The notes under the pieces are model-generated. The model made no database searches and was not told where the DNA came from. It was given only the letters and a program-made list of their open reading frames with translations. A DNA stretch of 64,000 nt from Amorphophallus konjac. Taxonomy: Eukaryota > Streptophyta > Magnoliopsida > Alismatales > Araceae. Shown here one piece after another: positions 21,181 through 32,579 of this stretch (positions are counted from its first letter, which is position 1; every line of letters begins with the position of its first letter). Both the position numbers and the translations under genes were made by a program. The DNA is taken from positions 50,648,458 to 50,712,457 of the forward strand of contig CM040126.1 of NCBI GenBank assembly GCA_022559845.1, read 5' to 3'.

Positions 21181-24100
21181 ATTTTATCCTCGAAATTAAC
21201 GACAATCGCGGGAACACAGGGGAAGAAAGCCTTAACCAACTGACAACGCTGTCAGAGCCCCAGCATAGAAAACCTCGATTCTCACGAAAGCACGGATCCT
21301 GAGGAACACAGCCTGACTACAATCACGAACGACACCTCGCCCTGCATGTCGTTCACACCGGCCATCAGAGCAGGCATACACCTAAGGACACAGTCTGGCA
21401 TCACCTCTGACAACATGAGAACCAATCATGGCGCCGCTGCCACCCTCTCGCTCACCAAGGAGACACAGTCCTCATCGTGAGAAACAGCTACCGATCTATC
21501 CTATGGTTGGAATGGAAAACATACATCAGCTTCACAATCAGCTGACAGGTCGCACACCCTACTCAAGGGAACAACCAAAACAGAGCCTCCACCGGCTCAT
21601 GCACTCATCTCAACAGACCGCAACCAAAATATCAGCTTAGCACCCAGAACCACCTCACACTTGGCAAGCTGAAAGCTAGACATATCACTGTGCCAACTCT
21701 GTCTGAAGATAAATTCCGACAAAGCCCAGATCCCATTCGGAAAGGCAGATCACAGAAACGGCCACCAAAGGCCTCACCGATACACGGCTCTCACCATTCA
21801 CGATGCACAACCACTAGCATCTTCTATCTGTGAAAGACCACACGCCGGTCACCAACTGCTTGTCAACGGAAAACCCTCCTCTTACTCAACTTCTTCTTTC
21901 CTGGTCCTACACCAGATCCGAAGGGCACATTCCAAACCTCGATGGAGCCACCCGCTGACTCGCACACAGATCGATACCACATCTCGAGCTATCATCAAGC
22001 CAACTCTACCCTCTCAGGGGAGCACGACGAAACCACATGATAAGATCTTGGTGTCTTCGGTCTTCACCTCACTCGACCCAGATTTACAGGGGAATCATCC
22101 CATACTGGTCACAGACCAAGGACCACCATTCCGACGCCAGCGTCCCATCAAGGACCTCCACACACAGGCGTCACTCTTCTGTCCCGTCTCATCGAACCCT
22201 TCATCTCAATTAATCCAAGTGGACACCTGCCAATCCCGATTCCACCCTCATCACAGAGCCACGGGACACCACCGAAACAATTCATGGCACACGTCTCTAG
22301 GGGAGGAAAGTGCCAACCATTTTCACGGTAACCTGGTCGCCAATACCACGACCAATGCACACTGGGTCCCCAGTCGATTATATCTCACGGTCACAATCTG
22401 ACATGACCATATAACCAACAGACGCTGATGTGGCGATCACACAGTTAGGCTTACTAGCCACTCACAGTTGCCAACTGGGACCCAAAATCTCTCAGAGATC
22501 ACTTCCTCTAGAACACAACCTCATCCGAGGACACAACCTCCAATACACATCAGGCACCAAGCCACCGACTCTGACCAACACGTCCTCGACCTTCGTCAGG
22601 CGACATCCTCAATAACCCTATTCGGGCTCACACCGACGCTTGACACGGCTTCCATCACAGGAACAGGGTACTCATGCGGCACACTTGCCAACATTTTTCC
22701 CCAACACTCCATCCTGCGAGTGCCAAGAACCATAATACCTCGAGCAACGGCACAGCAACAACACGTCTCACACAAAGGAACCAATCCTCCCATGCTCAAC
22801 GCAACCTCAGGAATCTGCCCGTAGCACCCAATGCTACGATCCTTAACCTATGGGTTATGGGCCCACCAGGCTTCCACTGCGCACTCTGATCCACACGCGC
22901 ATAGACAACATGGCAACTTGGGACTCATCATCCCGATAATCCACAACTCAACTGGTCAACCTCGTAAAATAGGGTGAGGAAATCTCCATTACCTTGAACC
23001 CAAAGCACATATTCTCTCACTTAATCTAGCAATCTTCTGCAACTCCGCAGGCGAACTGCCACGCATCAGAAAGTTCCAGCACCAGCCAAGAATGCGAACA
23101 CTGCCCAACTAGCAATCGTCCTTCCGGAATAGCGCCAGCACCCTTACACACCAGGGGAAATGGGCACAACTCTCGCAGGCAACTACCTTGCCAAAACACA
23201 GATCACGTCTCGCACAGACTTTATGGCACACGAAGGCTAACCAATCCGGCCACACAATGCAACACAACGAACCTTAGCTAAACACAATCTCTCCAACCAA
23301 AGGAGAAACCGATCACACCTCCGACCAGCGAAAAAACTCCACGCTCAACCTGACCTCGAACCTTGCACACGCTGGGAACAGCACCTTCCAGCACTAAGAA
23401 AACCATTACCTTGTCAGGTCAGCGCCTCCGACACACTCGGCGAGTGTCACGTCGGACCACGATCACAACATCTCTCGATGCACCACCACTACAATTCCTC
23501 GAACTACAACACGCCACGCCAAGGGCCGCAACACGAGCCATAACTGACAACCGTCAATGCCCATCCTCGAGTCTCGAAACTCACCGTGAAACCTTCACAA
23601 CTCAAGCCAAATCTAGGCGAACACAACCAATTTACATGCAGAAGCGTAGGAGCAAAAACTTACTGGGACATCTCTGCCCAATCCTGCCTCAAAATCTGTA
23701 AGAATAACCGGGATCGACACGTCATTCCTGACGCCACAGAGCACGATGAGGACATCAGGCTAGAAAAGTAGCAACTCACCAAGAAGATCCTCCGCTCCCC
23801 CAAGCGCACCTCTCGATCAGAACACCCATTCTACAACCCTAAACCACGACCTTAACACCTCAGGGGCTGGATAAATCCCATGCTGGAGTGGCCAGACTCG
23901 ACATCAGCTCCCTCAGAGCACACTCACGGCCACTTAACCACGAATAACCCTCACCAGCCACCTGACCTCGCTGCAAAAACCTCGAACACAGCAACGCAGC
24001 AATGCACCTGCCGACAACCTCTACCCAACGTAGCACAATCGGGGCCACCACCGATGAGGGAGAAAGCCCTCGACCTCGATCCTCAAATCCCACACCGGCA

Positions 24101-24274
24101 CGAAAGCCACGAACAGCAACCGCCTTCACAGCGCCACGCAATGCACTCAAGCTCTCAAGCGAGAAATCCAGTGGAAAACAAACACAAAACCCTAAGCCAG
24201 CTGCCAACTATACTGGACCTTGTGGACTCTGATCACTGAAATATCTCGAATTCCTATGTACGCCCACAACCACC
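21181..24274 (-). other. Non-coding internal domain of LARD-like copy 1
   Basis: About 3.1 kb with only short ORFs (longest about 120 codons) and none of the Gag, protease, RT, RNase H or integrase motifs. Segments near 21181, 21240, 21830, 22140 and 23940-24050 resemble 59331, 59380, 59890, 60110 and 61700-61815 of copy 2, in the same order. Conserved non-coding DNA between primer site and polypurine tract suggests that packaging or dimerisation signals rather than proteins are kept. Confidence 0.75.
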
Positions 24275-24286
24275 GCTCTGATACCA
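24275..24286 (-). other. Primer binding site of LARD-like copy 1
   Basis: Minus strand TGGTATCAGAGC, complementary to the 3' end of initiator Met-tRNA, two bases past the 5' LTR end at 24289. Confidence 0.9.
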
Positions 24287-24288
24287 GC

Positions 24289-25009
24289 TGTAACGACCCA
24301 AGATTCGGATACCGGGAGGAGCCCGATACCATTCGAATCTTGGCCCGCCGCCCACGAGCCAGGAGGGCTTGGAAGGGCTAAAAGGAGTGTGGAGGTACAA
24401 AGAAATAAGAAATAAAGTAGGACAATTCAACAATTAACAGACATAAATAAACAACTACTACAACAGAGTCCAGTCCAACAGAAAGTACAGTCGAAAGTGG
24501 TAAAATGTACCACATGCCAAGTGAACACTCGGCCCGGTGAGCTGGTAACTAAGAACCTACGAACAACACCCTCGAACCTCGAGGAAGAACCGCCGCACCT
24601 GAAAAATAGGGGTGAGCCTCCTGTCACTGGCTCAGTAGGGATCCCGCGGAAACCCAACCGAGAACAACGGTGGTAGCGGAAAGGAAAAACAACTACAACT
24701 ACAGCAGGAACAGCGAACCGGTGGCCGGTCAAAACTCGACGCTACAGCTACTCCTACTGTACCGGTCAAGCAGAAAGAGAAATCATGATCTCACAATCGG
24801 GAACCGGACCACTCTAACACCAGGCCTACCGAGAAAACCCTCACAGAAACCCTGCCATAGAAGTCTGCCCACACAGGCGCGACCAACCGGGACTGCGCAG
24901 TCCCACACTGGCATGATGAAACCTCGGTGAAGCCACTGGCACCCAAGCCACTAACTTGAAAACACCGGACGGTCCAGAAAACCACGTCTCGCAGACGGGA
25001 AACAGAACC
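24289..25009 (-). repeat. 5' LTR of LARD-like copy 1, part left of the Sirevirus
   Basis: Matches the first part of the LTR at 18187 on the plus strand (the U5 end in element orientation), starting TGTAACGACCCAAG. It is interrupted at 25009 by the Sirevirus. The GAACC at 25005-25009 is one target copy; the other is at 34245-34249. Confidence 0.9.
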
Positions 25010-25322
25010 TGTTGAGTAGTGGATGGCGGATCTAGACGGGAGGGGTGAATAGATCTGTCCCTCTTTTTGCAGAACACCCCTCTTTAAAGCTAGATAAAAA
25101 GAATTGCAGCGGAATATAACTAGCTTAGCGTAGCACACAATGATTTACTTAGCAAGATGATTAAGTAATATAGATATTGAACCTAAGCATGCATCTATCA
25201 CGAAGCAATCACACAAGTAAACCACAACACACGAGATTTTAAGGTTGTTCGGACTGAATCCCCAGTCCTACATCTACCCCTCACCAAACTCGGTGAGGCT
25301 CCACTAGTGCAACGCACTGAAC

Positions 25323-25436
25323 CGCAGATCGGAAAAACCTCCGATTGCCTTCCTACTAACCACCGGTAGGGACGTCAACACCGCAGATCGGACAACTTCT
25401 GATTACCTTCCTACTAGCCACCGGTAGGGACGATCT
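25323..25436 (-). repeat. Two tandem hairpin units of about 57 bp in the Sirevirus LTR
   Basis: Two copies starting GCAGATCGGA, each with two self-complementary parts: GATCGGA..TCCGAT and CCTACTA..CCGGTAGG. The other LTR carries the same pair at about 32891-33002. They sit in the transcribed part next to the conserved CCTCAC stem-loop. Confidence 0.75.
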
Positions 25437-25872
25437 CAGTTTCAAATATTTGAATGAAATGGAAAGAGAACAAATATGAAAATACTCAAACAAGATATGG
25501 AATATGCTCAAAGAGAAAAGATCTTGTTTGAGATTACTGGAGCTTGAATCTAATGCTTCAATGGTATCTTCTTCCTTGTGAAATGATCTTCCTTGGATCA
25601 CCTTGAGTTGATGAAGAATATAAAGGATGCAGATTTAATCTCCCTTGAGAAATGAGCTTCCTTGAATCACCTTGATAGCCTTGCTTGCTTCTATTCTTGC
25701 TTGGAGTTTGATGGCTTCAGATCTTGACTTGAATCACCTTGGAATGGATGAAGAACTTCTGCACGGAGTACTGTTCACGGCTACAGTACCTCTTCTTCCA
25801 ACCTCCTCTTTAGCCTCTCTTGATCTCTCTTTGATTCAATTGATCAACTAGGGTTTCCAACCCTCTTGTGTT

Positions 25873-25880
25873 GGTTTTAT
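25873..25880 (-). promoter_or_regulatory. TATA box of the Sirevirus LTR
   Basis: Minus strand GTATAAAACC-like box, about 810 bp into the LTR and about 140 bp downstream of the GGTCGACC array. The same arrangement occurs in the 5' LTR near 33445. Confidence 0.6.
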
Positions 25881-26021
25881 ACCATTTGAATGGTGCTTGA
25901 ACATCCCCCAGACCAGATCCACAATCCATAGAAGATTGGGTGACTTTGGGATTAAACAATTACAAGGAAAGGGGCTCTTCTCGAAGTGGAAAACAAAGTC
26001 AACAATTGATGACTAGGGGCT

Positions 26022-26205
26022 GGCGGTCGACCGAAACCTTCTGGAAATCGATCGCTATTGAGAAACCCTATAGAAATTTGGTCCCTGAAAATTCCAGTCG
26101 ACTGCCCTAGGCTGGCGGTCGACCGCCACTGAGAATCCCTGTAGGCAGTGAGCTGCTGGCAGGAGTGATCGACCGCCCCTGGGCCAGCGGTCGACCGCTG
26201 GCTGG
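26022..26205. repeat. GGTCGACC palindrome array in Sirevirus 3' LTR
   Basis: Five to six GCGGTCGACCGC-like palindromes, some decayed (AATCGATCGC, AGTCGACTGC). One copy is the perfect 14-bp AGCGGTCGACCGCT. The matching array in the 5' LTR is at 33591-33762. Confidence 0.9.
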
Positions 26206-26684
26206 GGCAGGCCCGGGTTTCCCCGGTTTGGTCCGTTAACTCTTTCCGCTCAGTCCTTTAACTCCTTTAGCAGCTTGTTCATGTCTGTGGCATCAACCTT
26301 GACAGTCTTGAAGGTGTCAACTGAGTCTTTAACCTTGTGTTCTCTTGGCTATGCTTCCTTGTGCATCGACCTTGGCTATGTGAAGTGCCGACTCATTTCG
26401 TGCTAAGTGTTGACTCTTCTTGAAGCTAGCTTGATCTTCTATTAGATGTCCAACCTATTGCTTCTTGAAAGGAGTTTGTTTCATTCGTGCTTGGGCGCGA
26501 TCATTAGGCTTTCACATTTGCCATCTCCACTCTATTCCTTGTCCATTCATTGGCTTATCTGTGTCATGAACAAAACATCACGTATTGCAGTCATATGAGA
26601 GTGGAAAATAACGATGACTTTTAGTGTGTAGCCATTATCAAAACCAAGAATGCAAATGACTCAAATGACCACAGGGGCACAACA

Positions 26685-26699
26685 TTCTCCCCCTTTTTG
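26685..26699 (-). other. Polypurine tract of the nested Sirevirus
   Basis: Minus strand CAAAAAGGGGGAGAA directly before the 3' LTR. Further tracts of the same kind lie upstream on the minus strand, at about 26940-26990 and 27012-27026. Multiple polypurine tracts are a known feature of Sireviruses. Confidence 0.85.
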
Positions 26700-28670
26700 A
26701 TGATGACAACACTGTGAGTCATTTTGTGGTAGTATTATCCAAGATGGCAAAGTTTATAACATATGCAGCTCAAGATATGTAGCTCAAGATCCATGAGAAT
26801 GAAAGCATGTGAATGCGGATATGATGTATGCATATAGATGATCAAAGCATGTGAATGCTATGCAAATGAGATGAACATGATGAGCATAATTCTCCCCCGT
26901 CTCACACGCTAAGGTATCTCTTCTCCCATATTCTCAAATATTCTCCCCCTGGGTCTCCGCCCCTGGGTCTCCTCTCCCCCTGGGACAACACACAAAAGGA
27001 CTCATAAGGTATTCTCCCCCTTTGACAACAGCAAAAAGAAGGGATAAGGTATAGATGGTGGCAAATGTCCGAGAGACCAGAGCTGAATAGGAGTTGAGAG
27101 CAAGCCATTATATGCAAACCTGAAACATGTCGTGAGCAATATACATGGTTCAAAGCTAATGAAATCCGAGATCAACAATAGAGTTCGAAAAGCATCTACA
27201 TCCATGTTTTAATAGAAATGAACCAGAAGTGCATATCATGGCAGTGATTAACCTTCCCTTATCTTATACATCCATATTCAATAACGACAAAGGGAATAGC
27301 ACAAACTAGTATTGAGGTTAAACAAGCATGAGTAAAGCATGGAATTTTATGATTTGAACACTATTTTTCATGATCTTTTGCATTTGAAGGCACATGACTC
27401 ATATTTTACGAGCAATCGACTCTAGTTCATGCCTCCTAGCCGTAAGAATACACGTTGTTTAGACGCCAGTATTCCTAGGTATTTGGTAAGACTGACGGTT
27501 ATGCTTCAGATTGAACAGAGATAGCTTTGTCACCTCATGACATATCTGACCTCATTTCTTTGATAAGGAGATATATTTCTTAGCAACTATACCATTGCTC
27601 TATCTAGAGTCCAATATAATTAAGACAGCGATAACAGAGGCACATCATGACATATCATTCGTCACTTGATTTGATGACGTGACATATTTCTCCGTGCAAT
27701 AATATCATTGCTCTGTCAAATTGACTTTCAGGAATTCCAGCTCATCAAGATGTTTAAAAATAATACTAAGCCTTAGTTGATCACCAAGGTTGTCATGAAG
27801 TTGGAATTTTCAGATTTCAGGAGAGTCATTCAAGACACAACATGCAATCTCTAGTTAAGGTCTATTAAAACCACAGAACATAGATGTTTTCAAAAGATAT
27901 ATCAGAACTTCAAGGAAATCATTAAATCTGAATCATTTTCATTGGATGGACAATCATCAGTTCATATAATAGAAAGCTCTTACGCCAAGGTTCCATCGGT
28001 CTCATGATCTCATATTCAAACTATAAGCCATTGAAGTTCAGATTGCAAAAGATTAAGAAAAGTAGCAAGACTCCCCCTAAGGATATGCAATGAATGCATT
28101 CAAGGAGTTATGTTTGCAAGCAAGTTGAATGACAAATGAGGTTGACCTAGTCACTCATGAAGTTGGCAGAAATGAAATGCTGACTTGACAATGGTTGTAC
28201 ACTTATTAATGGTAAATAAATGAAGATGAAACAAATGCATGAATGCTTCAAAGAGACAACTCCCCCTTACTATATGGCCTATATGCGACAGTGGCACATG
28301 GTACTTGGTGGAGGTGAAACCTCACGCATCTTAAGTACTTCTAGACAAGTATAACATGCCTTTTCATACATGAACATTTAATATACCATGGCCATGCAAG
28401 TATGATGCTACATAAACCATGCAATACATCGTGAACATGGATTCAACTTATTTGTTCATCATGACTACATGCAATGCTACACCATATGCAAAATGACATA
28501 ATTACATATAAACAATGCATGGAAACCAATCTATAAAAATACACAACAAAATTGAACAAAATCATCATTTCAATTTTTATTGGCCTGAGGTCGGCAAAGA
28601 CCAAGCTCCCTTCTGAGTGTTGAAAACATGTCATTACACAAGGGCTTGGTGAAGATGTCAGCAATTTGAT
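26700..28670 (-). other. Non-coding 3' region of the nested Sirevirus
   Basis: About 2 kb between RNase H and the polypurine tract, the place where Sireviruses carry an envelope-like or other extra ORF. I see only short ORFs and no domain; either the ORF is lost or this was never coding. Confidence 0.55.
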
Positions 28671-29815
28671 TTAGAGTATCAACAAAATGCAGCTCAAAGT
28701 TTTGCTTAACGATCTCATCTCTAATGAAGTGATGTCTAATCTCAATATGCTTAGTCCTAGAGTGCTGGACTGATTTTTTGCAAGGTTGATAGCACTAGTG
28801 TGATCACACAGAATCGGGACACAACTAAGATCCACTAAGTAGTCTTGGAGTTGATGTTTAATCCACAACACTTGGGTGCCACAGCTCCCCGCAGCAACAT
28901 ATTCTGCCTCTGCGGTTGAGAGGGCAACCGAGTGTTGTTTCTTGGAGGCCCAAGAAACTAAACACCCACCCAGAAACTGGCAGTAGTCACTAGTACTCTT
29001 GCGATCCAGTTTGCATCCAGCGTAGTCTGCATCAGAATAAGATATAAGAGATAAATCACATGATGACGGATACCACAATCCCAAATCTTGAGTTCCGGTA
29101 AGATATCTAAGGATACGTTTGACGGCAGTCAAGTGGGATTCTCTAGGACTAATTTGAAATCTAGCACAAAGGCATACACTAAACTGGATATCTGGTCGGG
29201 ATGCAGTCAAATAAAGCAATGAGCCGATCATACCTCTATAGATTTTTGCATCCACTAATTTACCATTTTCATCTGAATCCAGTGATGTTGAGGTGCTCAT
29301 AGGAGTTACAATTAATTTGTAGCTGGTCATGTCGAATCTTTTCAGCAGCTCCTTGATGTATTTGACTTGACTTATGAAGCACCCATCTTCTCCTTGGTTG
29401 ACCTGTAAATCGAGAAAAAATTAGAGTTCTCCCATTAGGCTCATCTCGAATTCGCTAGTCATGAGGTTAGCAAATTCCTCACATAATTTAGATTTAGTAG
29501 AACCAAACACAATATCATCAACTTAAATTTGAACAATCAAGATGTTCTTACCGTACTTCTTGGTGAAAAGTGTTTGATCTACCTTACCTCGTGTGTACCC
29601 TTTATCAATGAGGAACAAGCTTAGTCTCTCATACCAAGCTCTTGGTTCTTGCTTCAAGCCATAAGGTGCCCTATCTAGCTTGTATACAAAATTGTATGGT
29701 TAGAGTTCTCAAAGCCAGAGGCTGCTCCACACAGACTTCTTCCTTGATCAAACCATTCAAGAAAGCACTTTTTACATCCATTTGATACAACTTTATTCTA
29801 AGGGAGCATGCAGCT
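28671..29815 (-). pseudogene. pol: Copia reverse transcriptase remnant and RNase H
   Basis: The reverse transcriptase part (about 29340-29815) shows YQMDVKSAFLNG and, further on, VDDIVFGS, the copia catalytic motif. A stop replaces the Tyr before VDD, and many other stops are present. The RNase H part (28671-29330) is open for 219 codons: YRGMIGSLLYLTASRPDI, SDADYAGCKLDRKSTSDYC, SWASKKQHSVALSTAEAEYVAA and ILCDHTSAINLAKN, which cover the catalytic Asp, Glu and Asp. The end is scrambled by a frameshift. The upstream half of pol (protease and integrase) is missing. Confidence 0.9.
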
Positions 29816-30594
29816 TGGTTTTAGATGTTGACTCCTACTGAAAGCATGCATGGGTTGGCAATGAACTATGCAGCCTAAGACTTATGTGAATCCACAATGC
29901 AATGAAGATGCTGCATGATGATTGCACATTTTTTTTTGTATTTTCCTAAACATGATTTGCATTATAGTATATGAGATCACAAGATGATGCAAACATAAAT
30001 CATTCACAATAGATTTTGAACTGAATGCAACATGATGATGTCAATTGCTAGACTTCCCCTTTGAACAATGCTAACTTGAATAACGAGTTGAAAATGCAGC
30101 CATGATATGCATCATCAAAACCAAAATCCAAGAATTTCATGTGGCTGATGTCAGATACCACACAACTCATCATCACATCAACTTCATCAGCATAACAAGT
30201 TTCTCATGAATTAAACAACTGAAATAATTGATCTCTAGTACACGGTAGAGGTTTTGATCTTAGATCCTTCTCACACATAGTAAGAGTTCTGGGCAAGCAT
30301 GACTTGTCTTTCAACTCTAAACCATTTGAAATACCAGAGGTCAACCAGGGTGTGAGCAATTAATCTAGCTCATGTGTTCATCTTCACACCATGGGGGATA
30401 AATCATCATTCAAACAAGCAATTCAGTTTGCAGAATTTTATTGAACAAAATGGGCAAACTTATGATGCACTATCTACATGTCAAGACTAAACATGCAAAA
30501 TGATAAAAAAAAATTATTTACATACATGTGTCTTGAGCTTTTATTTACCTGACCATTCATTTCTCAGCTCTAAGGCATCCTGCACCCAAAATTC
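29816..30594 (-). other. Non-coding gap replacing protease and integrase
   Basis: About 780 bp with no copia protease (DSG) or integrase motifs. A full copia pol would need over 2.5 kb here. The AT-rich sequence matches nothing I recognise, so it is a deletion with or without filler. Confidence 0.55.
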
Positions 30595-32478
30595 TCATTT
30601 GGAATTTTTAGGTACCCAAGCTTGCTTGGGTCCTTGTGGGTTAACAACATGTTTAGCATCTTGGCTCATCTTTTTCAGGGCAATCACATCATCCTTCCTC
30701 ATTGTGTGACAATCATATATCTCATGCCCATTTTTTCCATAATAAAAACAACACACAAAAGATTGATTATTCTTTTTATGTTCATGTGCGTGTGCATGTG
30801 GACTATGCTTTTGTGGGCGAGCATGATTTTTACCTTTCATGGTATGAGGGTGGTGTCTTTCTTTCAGATGCCAGCATTCCTGGTCAGTGTGACCAGTCTT
30901 ACCACAATGAAAACAGCAAAGAGAAGCATTTCTTTTGAAGGCCATGGGGAGTGTCGACCTGTCTGGATGGGAATGTCGACACTTCTGATTCTCCATGCAA
31001 TTCTGTGCAGAGTTCTGTTGAGCAGGCCCTCTGCCGGTGTTGACATGTTTCTGTCCTTACCCTTTCACTTGTTGTCATGTTCTAAGCTCATCATTTCTCA
31101 GGATGAAACAATCATGCACAGTGTGACCATGTCTACCACAATAATAACAATGGATATTCGTTTTGTGGAAAGTATGGTATTTAGCATTGGACATGTTGTA
31201 GTGCATGTTTGGATGAGCATGCTGAATTTTGCTTTTCTTTCGAGCAGTATGCCCTTTTTGGTGACCACAGGAAGTGGTGGCTTCTGATGAGGCAGAATCT
31301 TGGTCTTGGGCAAACATTGATAGGAAATCATTCAAACCTTAAATTTTATTTTCAAGTGAGGAAATATACTGTTTAGATTCATCAAGACCCTCTTTGCATG
31401 CTGCCAATTGCTCATTGAGCATGGCATTTACCGCTTTAAGATTTTGATTTTCTTGTTCTAAAGCATGCAATGTTTCAGAGCAATCATCAATGATAGTTTT
31501 GCCTTTTCCAAGAGCAACCAGTTTTTCATTCACTTCTTCTTCATCTTGTTCAAGTTCAATTTTATTTGCCAACAATTCTCTATTCTCTTCTTTCAGAGAA
31601 TCAATCAGATTTTGTTACCATTCAAGATCATCATGGAGACCCATATTTATCTTTTTCGTGAACAAGCATTCTTTGCATGTAAAATTAGCAGAGCATGAGA
31701 CTTCAGTTTCTTTTAGGACATTTTCACTTTGAGTTTCAGAATTTTTACTTTCTTCAATCAACCTCTCATCATGAATTAGCCCATCGGCCATAGTTTGATC
31801 ATTAGAGATTGATTTAGGTTGGTTTTGAAGTTTTATTACAATTTCTTCCAACCTAGTGATTTCATCATAAAGATTTTCATTTTCATCCCTTAGACATGCA
31901 ATGCTTTATTTATGCGTATCTAGATCAAAAGAAAGAGTGTCGTTAAGCTCTTCAAAAGCAGAACAGTTTTTACAAAAAGAGCTTTCATTTTGGTTACTTT
32001 TCTTGAGATCCTTTTTCAAATTTTTGTTTTCTGATTTTACCTTTTTGTATTGAGTAATTAACTCATCATAGACTTCCATCAGCTCTTCAAAAGTGAATTC
32101 CTTGGAGTCAGAGTTTACCTGTGACGAGGATGTATTACTGGACTGTTCTGCACGGTCGGCCATGAAGCATTCTTGTTCTTGTCCCTTCCCTTCATTGATT
32201 TTCACCAACCTGTCCATTACTTGCTTGACTGTGCTGCAAGAGGACACAAGATGAGTTAGTCTGAGATCAAATGTAGTTGTAATTAAGTTATATGCAGCAA
32301 GATTATCATTGTGTTTGGTCTCATGTTCGGCTGACCAATCAATTGAATTTGATGGCAGCTCATGAGGACCATTGTATATAAGAGTCTACAATTGTGGATT
32401 TATGGAGCTAACATAGATGAACATTCTCCCTACCCATGTAGAAAAATCCAAAACATCATAAATTGGCGGAGAAACCAT
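30595..32478 (-). pseudogene. gag: Sirevirus gag with in-frame stops
   Basis: One reading frame of about 628 codons runs from a Met at 32478 (MVSPPIYD) to a stop at 30595, broken by at least five nonsense codons and no frameshift. The N-terminal part matches Gag of this family (NGPHELPSNSIDW). A long Lys/Glu-rich coiled-coil part follows (31340-32150, for example ITQYKKVKSENKNLKKDLKK). Zinc knuckles come next: CYYCGRHGHTVHDC, CFHCGKTGHTDQEC, and one with Cys lost (FYYGKNGHEIYDC). It ends with PKQAWVPK, the usual Sirevirus Gag end. Gag would form the particle and bind RNA. Confidence 0.9.
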
Positions 32479-32565
32479 CGAACATGTGTAGCATATGAAG
32501 CCATCTAAATAAAATACACCGGGATCTTTCCCTGCAGATCGTAGGATCTGGAATGGTAAAGCCTC

Positions 32566-32577
32566 GCTCTGATACCA
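32566..32577 (-). other. Primer binding site of the nested Sirevirus
   Basis: Minus strand TGGTATCAGAGC, complementary to initiator Met-tRNA, two bases from the 5' LTR end at 32580. Confidence 0.9.
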
Positions 32578-32579
32578 CT

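Larger units (their letters stand above)
25010..26684 (-). repeat. 3' LTR of the nested Sirevirus
   Basis: 1675 bp. On the minus strand it starts TGTTGTGCCCCTGTGG and ends CCATCCACTACTCAACA. Sense order: GGTCGACC array (26022-26205), TATA (about 25873-25880), purine-rich leader, two tandem hairpin units (25323-25436), a CCTCAC stem-loop (about 25280-25300) and the LTR end. Confidence 0.9.

Noticed and set aside
24275..24286. tRNA gene fragment
   Set aside because: The 12-base match to initiator Met-tRNA is a primer binding site next to an LTR; no cloverleaf surrounds it.
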